Source: Pseudoclavibacter sp. Marseille-Q3772 (lineage in GTDB: Bacteria; Actinomycetota; Actinomycetes; Actinomycetales; Microbacteriaceae). From it: a stretch of 64,000 nucleotides of DNA. Each line of letters opens with the position of its first letter. The first letter of the stretch is position 1. The notes under the pieces were generated by a model. It worked only from the letters and a program-made list of their open reading frames with translations. It was not told where the DNA came from and did not search any database. This document shows positions 8,848 to 16,955 of this stretch, one piece after another. The stretch covers positions 1,860,001-1,924,000 of the forward strand of contig NZ_OU745391.1 in the NCBI RefSeq assembly GCF_916618895.1. The letters run 5' to 3'. A program made the position numbers and the translations under genes.

Positions 8848-10344
8848 CTAGTCGTTCTGCGGGAAGCCGAGGTTGATACCGCCGTGCGACGGGTCGAGCC
8901 AGCGGGTGGTGATCGCCTTCTGCGCGGTGAAGAACTTCACACCCTCATCGCCGTGCGCCTTGGTGTCACCGAAGATGGATTGCTTCCAGCCACCGAAGGA
9001 GTACGCGGCAATCGGTACCGGGATCGGCACGTTCACACCGATCATGCCCACCTGAACTTCGTTCTGGAAGCGCCGGGCAGCGCCACCATCATTCGTGAAC
9101 ACGGCGGTGCCGTTACCGTACGCACCGTTGTTAATCAGGTCGAGACCCTCATCGAAGGAGTTCACACGAACGACCGCGAGCACGGGGCCGAAAATCTCTT
9201 CGGTGTAGGCGCGGGATGTGAGCGGGACACGGTCCAGCAGCGTGGGGCCGAGCCAGAAACCGGCCTGGTCGCCGTCGACCTCGATACCGCGACCGTCAAC
9301 GACGACCGTGGCGCCATCTTCGGCGGCGATGTCGATATAGCTTGCCACTTTGTCGCGGTGAGCTTCGGTGACCAGCGGGCCCATATCGCAGCCGCGACGA
9401 CCGTCGCCGACCTTGAGCTGCTGCATCCGGCTGACGATCTTTTCAATCAGCGCGTCCGCGACCGGCTCTACCGCAACGACGACGGAGATCGCCATGCATC
9501 GTTCACCGGCAGACCCGAAGCCGGCGTTGATCGCCGAGTCGGCGACGAGGTCGAGATCGGCATCGGGCAGCACGAGCATGTGGTTCTTCGCGCCACCGAG
9601 CGCCTGGACGCGCTTGCCGTTGGCGGTACCGGTTTCGTACACGTATTTCGCGATCGGTGTCGAACCCACGAACGAAACCGAGGCGACCTGCTCGTGCGTG
9701 AGCAGTGCATCCACCGCGACCTTGTCACCGTTAACGACGGTGTATACGCCATCCGGCAGGCCAGCCTCTTTCCAGAGCTTTGCCAACCACAGCGCGGCGG
9801 ATGGATTCTTTTCACTGGGCTTTACAACCACCGCGTTACCGGCAGCGATCGCGATCGGGAAGAACCACATCGGCACCATCGCCGGGAAGTTGAAGGGGGA
9901 GATGATGGCAGCTACGCCGATTGGTTGGCGTACCGAGTGGATGTCGTATCCGGTCGATACCTGCTCGGAGAAGTGACCGCGCAGGTGGCTGGTGATTCCG
10001 CAGGCGTACTCCACAACCTCTTGGCCGCGCGCAATCTCACCGAGTGCATCGTCAATGACCTTGCCGTGTTCTTCGGTGATGATCTCGGCAAGCTCGCCCT
10101 TGCGTTCGTTCAGCAGTTCACGGAAGCGGAACATGATCGCGGTGCGCTTTGCCAAAGACATATCGCGCCAGTTGAGATATGCGGCGTGGGCTGATTCAAC
10201 TGCGCGAGCAACGTCATCTTCGCTCGCGAGCGCGGTGCGTCGGATTTCGCGACCGAGTGCCGGATCGAACACCGGTGCAGTGCGGGGCTCGGCAGCGAGG
10301 TATTCTTCGCCGTTGATCCAGTGCGGGATGGTGTGTGCAGTCAT
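8848..10344 (-). CDS. mmsA: CoA-acylating methylmalonate-semialdehyde dehydrogenase
   Basis: 498 residues of the aldehyde dehydrogenase superfamily. The catalytic cysteine is Cys283 in GFGSAGERCMAIS. The usual general-base glutamate region reads ALGGAKNHMLVLPDADLD without that glutamate, which is characteristic of the CoA-dependent MMSDH branch (MmsA/IolA). The reaction converts methylmalonate or malonate semialdehyde, with CoA and NAD, to propionyl-CoA or acetyl-CoA. AAGGAG precedes the ATG. In this setting it may finish degradation of beta-alanine or other omega-amino acids after transamination by the class III enzyme at the window start. Valine or inositol catabolism are alternatives. Confidence 0.9.
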   Translation of the reverse strand: MTAHTIPHWINGEEYLAAEPRTAPVFDPALGREIRRTALASEDDVARAVESAHAAYLNWRDMSLAKRTAIMFRFRELLNERKGELAEIITEEHGKVIDDALGEIARGQEVVEYACGITSHLRGHFSEQVSTGYDIHSVRQPIGVAAIISPFNFPAMVPMWFFPIAIAAGNAVVVKPSEKNPSAALWLAKLWKEAGLPDGVYTVVNGDKVAVDALLTHEQVASVSFVGSTPIAKYVYETGTANGKRVQALGGAKNHMLVLPDADLDLVADSAINAGFGSAGERCMAISVVVAVEPVADALIEKIVSRMQQLKVGDGRRGCDMGPLVTEAHRDKVASYIDIAAEDGATVVVDGRGIEVDGDQAGFWLGPTLLDRVPLTSRAYTEEIFGPVLAVVRVNSFDEGLDLINNGAYGNGTAVFTNDGGAARRFQNEVQVGMIGVNVPIPVPIAAYSFGGWKQSIFGDTKAHGDEGVKFFTAQKAITTRWLDPSHGGINLGFPQND

Positions 10345-10559
10345 AGTGGCTCCTTCGTTGAGCGTCAGCAGTCGTCAATGACCGGATGCAGCAACGCTAC
10401 GGTGGCAAGCCGACACCATCATTAACGAAAGTGGCAGGATGTGCGGTGGTCAGTGCCGAAATGGCAGCATGCTGTGCTGGTGCAGATCACTAGCATGTTG
10501 GCCACATCACGCATCCGCCAGGTAGCGGTGCAAACCCACAATGACGTGAGGAATCACAC

Positions 10560-11930
10560 ATGATCAACGGAAATATTTCGCATTGGTGGACTCAGCTCGG
10601 AGTCGCCACTCCGCGTCCAGCGCTACCGGGGCCGATCGATGTCGATATTGCCATTGTGGGTGCCGGATACACGGGACTGTGGTCCGCCTACTACCTAAAG
10701 AAGGCTGACCCAACGCTGCGGATCGCCGTGCTCGAGCAGCGATTCGCCGGCTTTGGCGCTTCTGGACGCAACGGTGGCTGGCTGGTGAACAGCGTCACCG
10801 GTGGCCGCGAACAGTATGTTGCCAGTCACGGTCGGCAGGCAGCGCAAGCGTTTCAGCTGGCGATGAACGACACCGTCGCCGAGGTCGAGCGGGTCGTGGC
10901 GGATGAGGGGATTGACTGTGATCTTGTCCGTAGCGGTGAGTTGAACGTAGCTCGATCGGCATCGCAGCTCGCCCGACTCAAAGCGTTCTATGACGCGGAG
11001 CGTGAGTGGGAGCACACCGATGTTGAGTGGCTCGACCGCGGTGCGCTCAGTGACCGCATCCGCATCGATCGTGCTCGTGCCGGAGTGTGGCAGCCGCACT
11101 GTGCGCGCATCCACCCGGCCAAGCTGGGGCAGGGGCTCGCTCGCGCCGTCGAAGCCCTCGGCGTCACCATCTATGAGGGGACTCGGGTTACTGAGATCGA
11201 GCCGCAATTGGTGCGCACCGACCGTGGTCCGGTACGTGCCGAACGCATCCTGCGCGCCACAGAAGGATTCACCGCCGGTATTCGTTCTTTGCACCGTGAC
11301 TGGTTGCCGATGAACTCGTCGATGATTGCTACGGAGCCGCTCAGCGATGCGGTTTGGGGGCAAATCGGTTGGAACGGTCGAGAGCTGCTCGGTGATTTCG
11401 CGCACGTGTATATGTATGCGCAGCGCACGGCAGATGATCGGATCGCGTTTGGTGGGCGGGGCGTGCCGTATCGGTGGAACTCGGCGACTGATGTTGACGG
11501 TCGGACCCAGCCACAAACTGCCAAAACGCTGCGAGACCTGCTCGTGTCGTTTTTCCCGGCTGCGGCGGATGCACAGATCGATCATCTTTGGTCGGGAACG
11601 CTCGGGGTGCCGCGTAACTGGGCTGCGACCTGCGTCTTCGACGAACGCACCGGAATTGGGTACGCCGGCGGCTATGTCGGTACGGGCGTTGCCACCACGA
11701 ACCTCGCCGGCCGCACGCTGCGTGACCTTGTGCTCGGACACGACACGGAGCTGGTGCGCTTGCCCTGGGTGAATAATCGGGTGCGCCGCTGGGAACCGGA
11801 ACCGTTGCGCTGGGTGGCGACACGGATGATTTATGGATCCTACGGGGCCGCGGACCGACTCGAGTTGCGTTCAGAGAGTTCGCGGACGCATCCAATCGCG
11901 AAGATCGCGTCTGTGGTTTCGGGTCGGTAG
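10560..11930 (+). CDS. FAD-dependent amine/amino-acid oxidase (PuuB/OrdL-like, DAO family)
   Basis: 456 residues. The dinucleotide-binding motif DIAIVGAGYTGLWSAYYL starts at about residue 30 and is followed by GFGASGRNGGWLV, where flavin contacts lie in this family. The C-terminal GYAGGYVGTGVATTNLAGR is the second FAD segment. The nearest described relatives are gamma-glutamylputrescine oxidase and similar secondary-amine oxidases. A GAGGA ribosome site precedes the ATG. The small cupin gene follows 53 bases downstream, a pairing common for these oxidases. The exact amine is not shown by the sequence. Confidence 0.85.
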   Translation: MINGNISHWWTQLGVATPRPALPGPIDVDIAIVGAGYTGLWSAYYLKKADPTLRIAVLEQRFAGFGASGRNGGWLVNSVTGGREQYVASHGRQAAQAFQLAMNDTVAEVERVVADEGIDCDLVRSGELNVARSASQLARLKAFYDAEREWEHTDVEWLDRGALSDRIRIDRARAGVWQPHCARIHPAKLGQGLARAVEALGVTIYEGTRVTEIEPQLVRTDRGPVRAERILRATEGFTAGIRSLHRDWLPMNSSMIATEPLSDAVWGQIGWNGRELLGDFAHVYMYAQRTADDRIAFGGRGVPYRWNSATDVDGRTQPQTAKTLRDLLVSFFPAAADAQIDHLWSGTLGVPRNWAATCVFDERTGIGYAGGYVGTGVATTNLAGRTLRDLVLGHDTELVRLPWVNNRVRRWEPEPLRWVATRMIYGSYGAADRLELRSESSRTHPIAKIASVVSGR

Positions 11931-11983
11931 CGCCGGAACATGGTGAAGAAACTACTGCTTTTAGAGATAGATAGGGTTGCGAT

Positions 11984-12337
11984 ATGACTTCTATTGAGCC
12001 GGGCATCGTGCTTGATGCTGCTGCGATTTCCGTTGAACATGAGCAGGTACCTGCTGAACACGAACCGCAGGATGGCACCACCACGGGTGTTGCTGAACTC
12101 GGCAGCTTCGCTGAGTGCGAGACGGGCGTTTGGGAGATGAGCCGCGGTGTGATGCACGATATCGAGGCTGATGAATTGTGCGTGATCATCGCGGGGGAGG
12201 CGACGGTGGAGTTCCTCGATCGTGACCTTCCCGATGCGCAGCTGCGTGCTGGTTCGGTGTTGCAGTTGAGTGAGGGGATGCGTACCCGCTGGACGGTGCA
12301 CAGCGAGCGGCTGCGCAAGGTGTATCTCGCGCCCTAA
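11984..12337 (+). CDS. Small cupin-fold protein (Cupin_3/DUF861-like)
   Basis: 117 residues forming one cupin barrel. The segment GVWEMSRGVMHDIEADELCVIIAGEATVEF in residues 46-76 resembles the Cupin_3 group that includes ureidoglycine aminohydrolase-like proteins, with His54 and Glu58 as possible metal ligands. It sits directly behind the PuuB-like oxidase, probably in the same transcript. No catalytic role is established; sensing or handling of an amine-pathway intermediate is a guess. Confidence 0.75.
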   Translation: MTSIEPGIVLDAAAISVEHEQVPAEHEPQDGTTTGVAELGSFAECETGVWEMSRGVMHDIEADELCVIIAGEATVEFLDRDLPDAQLRAGSVLQLSEGMRTRWTVHSERLRKVYLAP

Positions 12338-12371
12338 GCGCCGCGTCGAGCACTCTTGCAGCGCCGCAGCA

Positions 12372-12377
12372 TAGGCT
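12372..12377 (+). promoter_or_regulatory. -10 box of a leaderless promoter for the MhuD-like gene
   Basis: TAGGCT ends six bases before the ATG at 12384, which has no ribosome site. Confidence 0.5.
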
Positions 12378-12383
12378 TCGGGT

Positions 12384-12695
12384 ATGGCAATCGTGAAGAT
12401 CAACGCAATTTCTGTTCCCGAAGGTCAGGGTGAAGAGCTCGAGCGGCGGTTCGCTGCGCGCGCAGGTTCGGTCGACGGCAGCCCGGGCTTCCGCGGATTC
12501 CAGCTGCTGCGCCCCACCGCCAATGAAGACCGCTATTTCGTGGTGACGCACTGGGACGATGAGGAATCCTACGTCGCCTGGCGCGACGGGACCGCGCGTG
12601 CTGCACATGCTGGTGAACACGGCAAACCCGTCGCTAGCGGAGCGACGCTGCTTGAGTTCGACGTGGTGCTCGACGTGCAGCCGAGCACCAACTAG
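12384..12695 (+). CDS. mhuD: MhuD-like heme-degrading monooxygenase (IsdG/ABM fold)
   Basis: 103 residues, the length of an antibiotic-biosynthesis-monooxygenase domain. The sequence closely follows what is known of mycobacterial MhuD: the start MAIVKINAISVPEG, the core SPGFRGFQLLRP, then YFVVTHWDDEESYVAW. The three MhuD active-site residues fall at identical numbers here: Asn7, Trp66 and the heme-ligand His75. MhuD-type enzymes open the heme ring to mycobilin and release iron in the cytoplasm. The gene lies 5 kb from a DtxR-controlled iron operon but has its own TAGGCT promoter and no visible iron box. Confidence 0.85.
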   Translation: MAIVKINAISVPEGQGEELERRFAARAGSVDGSPGFRGFQLLRPTANEDRYFVVTHWDDEESYVAWRDGTARAAHAGEHGKPVASGATLLEFDVVLDVQPSTN

Positions 12696-12707
12696 GCACC
12701 GACCGCG

Positions 12708-13982
12708 CTAGGCAATTGCGCAGCGGCGCACCGCGAACGGCCGCAGATCAAACGGCCAGTTCGCCACACCCGGCTGTCTGCCCGCGACAAGGTCGGCCAT
12801 GATCTGCCCGGTGATTGGCCCGAGTGACAGTCCGTGCATATTGTGACCGGATGCGACGAGCACCTCGCCGCTCGGAGTTGCCGGCCCGATCAGCGGTAGC
12901 CCGTCGGCAGTCATCGGGCGTGGCCCCATCCACTCATCGGTGCGGCCATCCCAATCAGCACCATCGATAAGCCCCTCGGCAAACCCTCGGAGCACCTCGA
13001 TACGGTCGCTATGGAAGCGTTCGGGTTCGCCGTCGAACGACATGATGCCCACCACGCGTAACCGGCCACTCATCGGAATCAGCACGCAGTGCCGGTCCAT
13101 TGAATGAATGAGTGTTCGTGGCATCGTCGCTACCGGCACCGTAAACGAGTAGCCCTTGCCGGGCACCACCGGTAGGTGAGGGATGCGCGAGCGTCGCAGC
13201 ACCTGCGAGGTCCAAGCGCCGGTGGCAAGCACCACCCGGTCGCCCGAAATCGTGACCTGTCTCGCATCCTCATCGAGGCACACAACGCTTGCACCATCAC
13301 CGAGTTTCTGTACGGTGAGTCCGAGTCTGACCTCGGCGCCGAGCTCAGTAATGCGTTCAATCAGGCTGGCGACGAACTTGACCGGGTCGATCGATACTTC
13401 GCCCGGCAGCATGTACCCGAACTTGGTGCGGTCGGTCAGCGTCGGCTCCGCCTCGCGCAATTCGCGGCCCGACATGGGGTCTTCGGGCGCCTCACCCCAG
13501 CCGCGTCGGGCCCGCTCGGCATACAGTGCGTGTGCCTCAAGAACCGCGGCTTCGCTCTCAGCCGTCATGAGAAAGCCGGTGCCGCCACCTGAGGTGTCAA
13601 TATCATCGGCGGCCATCTCGTCGAGGGATGTGAGCAGATGCGGTGTGAACTGCGCCAGCGCTGCGTCGCCCTTGGCTTTTAACGGGCCGGTGGATGCGGC
13701 GAGAAATCCCATCCCGAAGCGTGCGAGCTGCGGCAGTCGCAGCGGCGCGATCGACAGATAGTGATGGTGCGCGAACACGCCCTGAATGACATCGCGAGCA
13801 GTGTTGCTCGATGCCAGCGGCGCGACCATCTGCGGGGTGAGTTCGCCGGCGTTGCCGGTGGCAGCGCCGGCACCGAGCCGGGTGCGGTCGATGATCGTCA
13901 CCCGATGACCGTCGCGGAGCAGCCAGTAGGCGGTGCACAGGCCAATCAGGCCACCGCCGGCCACCACAACGTGTTGTTTCAC
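12708..13982 (-). CDS. FAD-dependent D-amino-acid dehydrogenase/oxidase (DadA-like)
   Basis: 424 residues. The FAD motif VVAGGGLIGLCTAYWLLRDG is at residues 5-24, and the C-terminal SGHNMHGLSLGPITGQIMADL is the second flavin-binding segment of DadA and glycine-oxidase-type enzymes. The expected reaction is oxidative deamination of D-amino acids or small N-substituted amino acids. Its first four bases overlap the stop of the glutamine amidotransferase gene, so it is the last gene of the four-gene operon that diverges from the peptide importer. This position suggests that it oxidises a D-amino acid released from imported peptides. Confidence 0.85.
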   Translation of the reverse strand: MKQHVVVAGGGLIGLCTAYWLLRDGHRVTIIDRTRLGAGAATGNAGELTPQMVAPLASSNTARDVIQGVFAHHHYLSIAPLRLPQLARFGMGFLAASTGPLKAKGDAALAQFTPHLLTSLDEMAADDIDTSGGGTGFLMTAESEAAVLEAHALYAERARRGWGEAPEDPMSGRELREAEPTLTDRTKFGYMLPGEVSIDPVKFVASLIERITELGAEVRLGLTVQKLGDGASVVCLDEDARQVTISGDRVVLATGAWTSQVLRRSRIPHLPVVPGKGYSFTVPVATMPRTLIHSMDRHCVLIPMSGRLRVVGIMSFDGEPERFHSDRIEVLRGFAEGLIDGADWDGRTDEWMGPRPMTADGLPLIGPATPSGEVLVASGHNMHGLSLGPITGQIMADLVAGRQPGVANWPFDLRPFAVRRCAIA

Positions 13983-14695
13983 TGCTGCTCCCTTGCAAAT
14001 AGCGCCACCTGTTCGGCGAATGCGTCAATCAGTGCCTTCGAAGCGCGCGTGTTTTCGGCGCCGACCGCACGGGCGCGCGCAACCAGCTGTTCGCGGTCGA
14101 ATCCTTTCTTACCGAGCGCCGATTCATCCCACTGTGCGATTCGCTCGGCATTCACCTCGGGGTGAAATTGCAATCCCCACACTCGCTTGCCGATGCGGAA
14201 TGCCTGGTTCTGCACATCCGCTGAACGCCCCAGCAGTACCGCATTCTCGGGGAGCCGCGTGATCTGGTCGACGTGGTTTTCGATCATGTGCGCGCCTTCA
14301 CCCAGCACGCCAAGTATCGGGTCGGTGCGTCCGTTTTCGGTCGTGGTGATGAGTACCGCACCGCTCTCGGGGGTGCCGTATTCGCCGCGCACCTCGCCGC
14401 CGCCCACATGGGCGAGCAGCTGCCCGCCGAGGCAGATTCCGAGCGTTGGCAGATCCGCGTCGATTGCCTGCTGTGCCAGTTCTCGCTCGGCTGCCAGCCA
14501 CGGAGCTCGTTCGTCTTCGTACGGCAATAGGCCGCCGCCGAGCATCACCAGACCGTCGAAGCCGTCGAGTGTTGTGGGCAGGGGAGTGGTTTCAGCGACG
14601 ACATCGACGGTTTCGATGCCCGCTTCACGCAGCCACTCACCGGCTCGGCGCGGACCCGACTCGGTGGAATTGATCACCATCAGAACCTTGCTCAT
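13979..14695 (-). CDS. Class I glutamine amidotransferase-like protein
   Basis: 238 residues with a complete class I amidotransferase triad: Cys88 in LGICLGGQLLA, and His178 and Glu180 in GLQFHPEVN. There is no synthase domain, so it is a stand-alone member like GMP-synthase glutaminase subunits, gamma-glutamyl hydrolases or YfeJ-type proteins. The oxyanion-hole segment is MLGGGLLPYED. It starts two bases after the dipeptidase stop and overlaps the DadA-like gene by four bases. Within a peptide-catabolic operon it may hydrolyse a gamma-glutamyl or glutamine amide bond, for example in iso-glutamine-containing peptides; this is inference. Confidence 0.82.
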   Translation of the reverse strand: MSKVLMVINSTESGPRRAGEWLREAGIETVDVVAETTPLPTTLDGFDGLVMLGGGLLPYEDERAPWLAAERELAQQAIDADLPTLGICLGGQLLAHVGGGEVRGEYGTPESGAVLITTTENGRTDPILGVLGEGAHMIENHVDQITRLPENAVLLGRSADVQNQAFRIGKRVWGLQFHPEVNAERIAQWDESALGKKGFDREQLVARARAVGAENTRASKALIDAFAEQVALFAREQQ

Positions 14696-14697
14696 GG

Positions 14698-15786
14698 CTA
14701 GTCCTCCTCGACCGTGTTGATGAGTGCTGCAGTGCGGCCGATCGGCTCGCCAGCTTCACCGGCCATGAACTTCGTGTAGTCATCATCTGAGGCCTCGAGT
14801 ACCCGCAGGGCGTTCTCGGTGCCGAGCGCACGCAGATCATCGCCACTCCACCCGCGCGATGCGAGCTCGGCAAACAGCGCCTGGTAACAGCCAACATTCT
14901 CGAGCCCGTCGGGCATCTCATCTGAGCCGTCGTAGTCGGCGCCGATGCCCACCGCGTGCACACCGGCGAGCTCGCGGAAGTATTCGATGTGGTCGGCCGC
15001 ATCTTTCACCGTCACCGCGGGTGCTTCGCCCTCGCTGCCGGCGACATCCCAATCGCGGCGATCTTGCCGGAGGAAGGAGGGTACGAACGCCACCATGAGC
15101 ACACCGTTGCGCGCACCGATTTCGCGGATGACGTCATCGGGCACATTGCGCGGATGTGAGCAGAGGCTGAGCGCGCCTGAGTGCGTTACGATCGGCGGTC
15201 GCGAGGTAACCTCCAGCGCATCCCGCATTGTTGACGGGGCCACGTGTGCGAGGTCGACGAGCATGCCGATGCGGTTCATCTCGCGCACGACATCGCGGCC
15301 GAAGTCGGTGAGTCCGCCGTGTCGAGCCTCGTCGGTTGCCGAGTCGGCCCAGTCGATAGTGCGCGACCAGGTGAGGGTCATGTAGCGGGCACCGAGCCGG
15401 GCATAGTTGCGCAGTACGGCGAGCGACCCGCCAATCTGCGCGCCACCTTCGACGCCAATGAGCGATGCCACCCGGCCTGAAGACATCACTTCGCGCGCTT
15501 CGGCTGCGGTGCGTGCTGCGCCCAGCTCGTTGGGGTAGGCGGCGATGAGGCGGTGGATGAAGTCAATCTGTTCGAGGGTTGCGGTCACCTGGTCGGCCTC
15601 GTGCACTTTGTCGGGATTCACCCACACCGACCAATACTGGGCCGCAAGTCCACCGGTGCGGATGCGTTCAAAGTCGGTTTGGGTGGTTGGGATGCTGCCG
15701 CCGAGATTCTCGGTGGAGTAGCCAAACTGTTTGCGTACTTCCCAAGCAAAGTCGTTGTGGCCGTCAAAAACTGGGTACGTGGTCAT
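14698..15786 (-). CDS. Membrane dipeptidase (renal dipeptidase family, M19)
   Basis: I choose the internal ATG encoding MTTYPVFDGHND, which has a GAGGGAG site; a frame six residues longer lacks one. The 362-residue product has the M19 zinc-binding pattern: His and Asp in FDGHND, Glu in GVEGGAQIGGS, and His in DLAHVAP and VTHSGA. No signal peptide is present despite the family name, so it is cytoplasmic. M19 enzymes are known to cleave dipeptides with a D-residue at the C-terminal position. This fits an operon with a DadA-like oxidase, divergent from a peptide importer and PBP-like hydrolases. Confidence 0.9.
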   Translation of the reverse strand: MTTYPVFDGHNDFAWEVRKQFGYSTENLGGSIPTTQTDFERIRTGGLAAQYWSVWVNPDKVHEADQVTATLEQIDFIHRLIAAYPNELGAARTAAEAREVMSSGRVASLIGVEGGAQIGGSLAVLRNYARLGARYMTLTWSRTIDWADSATDEARHGGLTDFGRDVVREMNRIGMLVDLAHVAPSTMRDALEVTSRPPIVTHSGALSLCSHPRNVPDDVIREIGARNGVLMVAFVPSFLRQDRRDWDVAGSEGEAPAVTVKDAADHIEYFRELAGVHAVGIGADYDGSDEMPDGLENVGCYQALFAELASRGWSGDDLRALGTENALRVLEASDDDYTKFMAGEAGEPIGRTAALINTVEED

Positions 15787-15822
15787 GTAATCTCCCTCGT
15801 TCATATCCGCTTCGCTGCGGAG

Positions 15823-16509
15823 CTAGACGGTTGGTTTGGTGGATGGGGAATCGTCACGAGCTGACTCGTGTACGGGTTCGTAGAGCTCAAGTCGAGCGGC
15901 CATGCGGTCGCGCTCGTTGAGTCGGCGACGCGCGCCCTTGGCGCTTGCCGAAATGAGCGTGCCCAGTAGGTGCGTGACTGCTGCGATCGGGGTGGGCGAG
16001 TCAATGAACGGGGATGTGCCGGTGTTGACGACGATGAGCCGGTCGGCGAATTTCGCGGTCGGTGCCTGCGCACTATCGGTGACGATCACGACCGTTCCAC
16101 CACTGCCATGGAACTCGCGCGCTAATCGAACCATCATCGAACGGTAGGGTCGCATCGAAAACAACAGCAACACATCCGTTGCACGCACATCGGTTAGCGC
16201 CACGAGCGGTGATAGCGCGTGCGATTCGATGAGGTGGATATTTGACAGGGTCGCTGAAAGCTCGGTGGCCAGGAGCAGCGCAAACGCAGAGCTGGTGCCT
16301 TCGCCTGCGATGAATCTGCGGCGCGACTTGAGCACCAACGCTGCTGCTTGGCGCGCTGATTCGGTGGCGGCAATCTGCTCGTAGGTGTGGGTGAGTGCTT
16401 GTGTGTCGCTGGCAATGATGCGCTCCTCAAGAGTGGCCGCGCTGAGATTCTGCGGCACTCTTCGGTCGTATCGTTTCCGAGGCGAACGGCGCTGTTCGGT
16501 ATCGGTCAC
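15823..16509 (-). CDS. RpiR/MurR-like SIS-domain protein lacking the usual N-terminal HTH
   Basis: 228 residues beginning with GTG behind a strong GGGAGGA site. The SIS domain spans about residues 60-190, with GEGTSSAFALLLATEL and VLLLFSMRPYRSMMVRLAREF typical of RpiR-type sugar-phosphate sensors. The family normally has about 80 residues of HTH first. Here there are only about 45, starting with a basic stretch (RRSPRKRYDRR), and no HTH is recognisable. It may bind a phosphosugar or muramyl ligand without binding DNA in the usual way. It heads the operon with the dipeptidase, amidotransferase and oxidase, 36 bases before the dipeptidase. Confidence 0.75.
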   Translation of the reverse strand: MTDTEQRRSPRKRYDRRVPQNLSAATLEERIIASDTQALTHTYEQIAATESARQAAALVLKSRRRFIAGEGTSSAFALLLATELSATLSNIHLIESHALSPLVALTDVRATDVLLLFSMRPYRSMMVRLAREFHGSGGTVVIVTDSAQAPTAKFADRLIVVNTGTSPFIDSPTPIAAVTHLLGTLISASAKGARRRLNERDRMAARLELYEPVHESARDDSPSTKPTV

Positions 16510-16955
16510 CGGGATTCCTCCCGTTGGAGTTGTGAGACGTGACCGTTGCCGGTATCCGTCTCCTATGACGGCCTCAATTCGAGGTTGCTGGTGAGCTTAA
16601 CCGGGTGGTTCTGATAGATGCAAGCAAAAGATACGTTTCCTAAGCTAAAAATTTCCTCGCCTGTTGTTGCCTGCAGCGGTCGGTGCGAGCGAGGTTTGTG
16701 CGGCGTTGCGCGGATCCGGTCGAGTCTTACCGGACGGTAGTTATTTGTCACGCATCTGTGAGGGGCAACACTCCGCAAGTTTTCAGTAACGTTCGTGACT
16801 TCCGCATGAGCGTAAGGAATCGCAGCCATATGTTCGCCGGATACGTGCGCCATTTTCGCAGGATGTGAACCATATCACTTGACCAACGTGTGCTCAGTGG
16901 TCATAATCTTTCACAATCAAGTGGCAATGGGGCTGCTTGAGCGGAAGGACCCAAC
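16510..16955. other. Divergent intergenic control region of the peptide-utilisation locus
   Basis: 446 bases without a gene between the SIS-protein start and the binding-protein start. It holds the GGGAGGA ribosome site of the SIS gene (minus strand), an inverted repeat TACCGGACGGTA at 16728-16739, and a good plus-strand promoter at 16880-16908. An AT-rich stretch around 16625-16660 could hold the minus-strand promoter. No ORF with a credible start was seen in it. Confidence 0.6.
16880..16908 (+). promoter_or_regulatory. Sigma-70-type promoter of the peptide importer operon
   Basis: TTGACC and CATAAT are separated by exactly 17 bases, one of the best promoter matches in the window. The predicted transcript start leaves a leader of about 40 bases before the ATG at 16956. 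Confidence 0.7.

Noticed and set aside
8884..10194. Plus-strand frame of 436 codons across mmsA
   Set aside because: Exact antisense shadow of the dehydrogenase; no ribosome site and no recognisable domain.
16620..16660. Second DtxR box near the SIS gene
   Set aside because: TTTCCTAAGCTAAAAATTTC shares a few bases but not the paired TTAGG/CCTAA arms.
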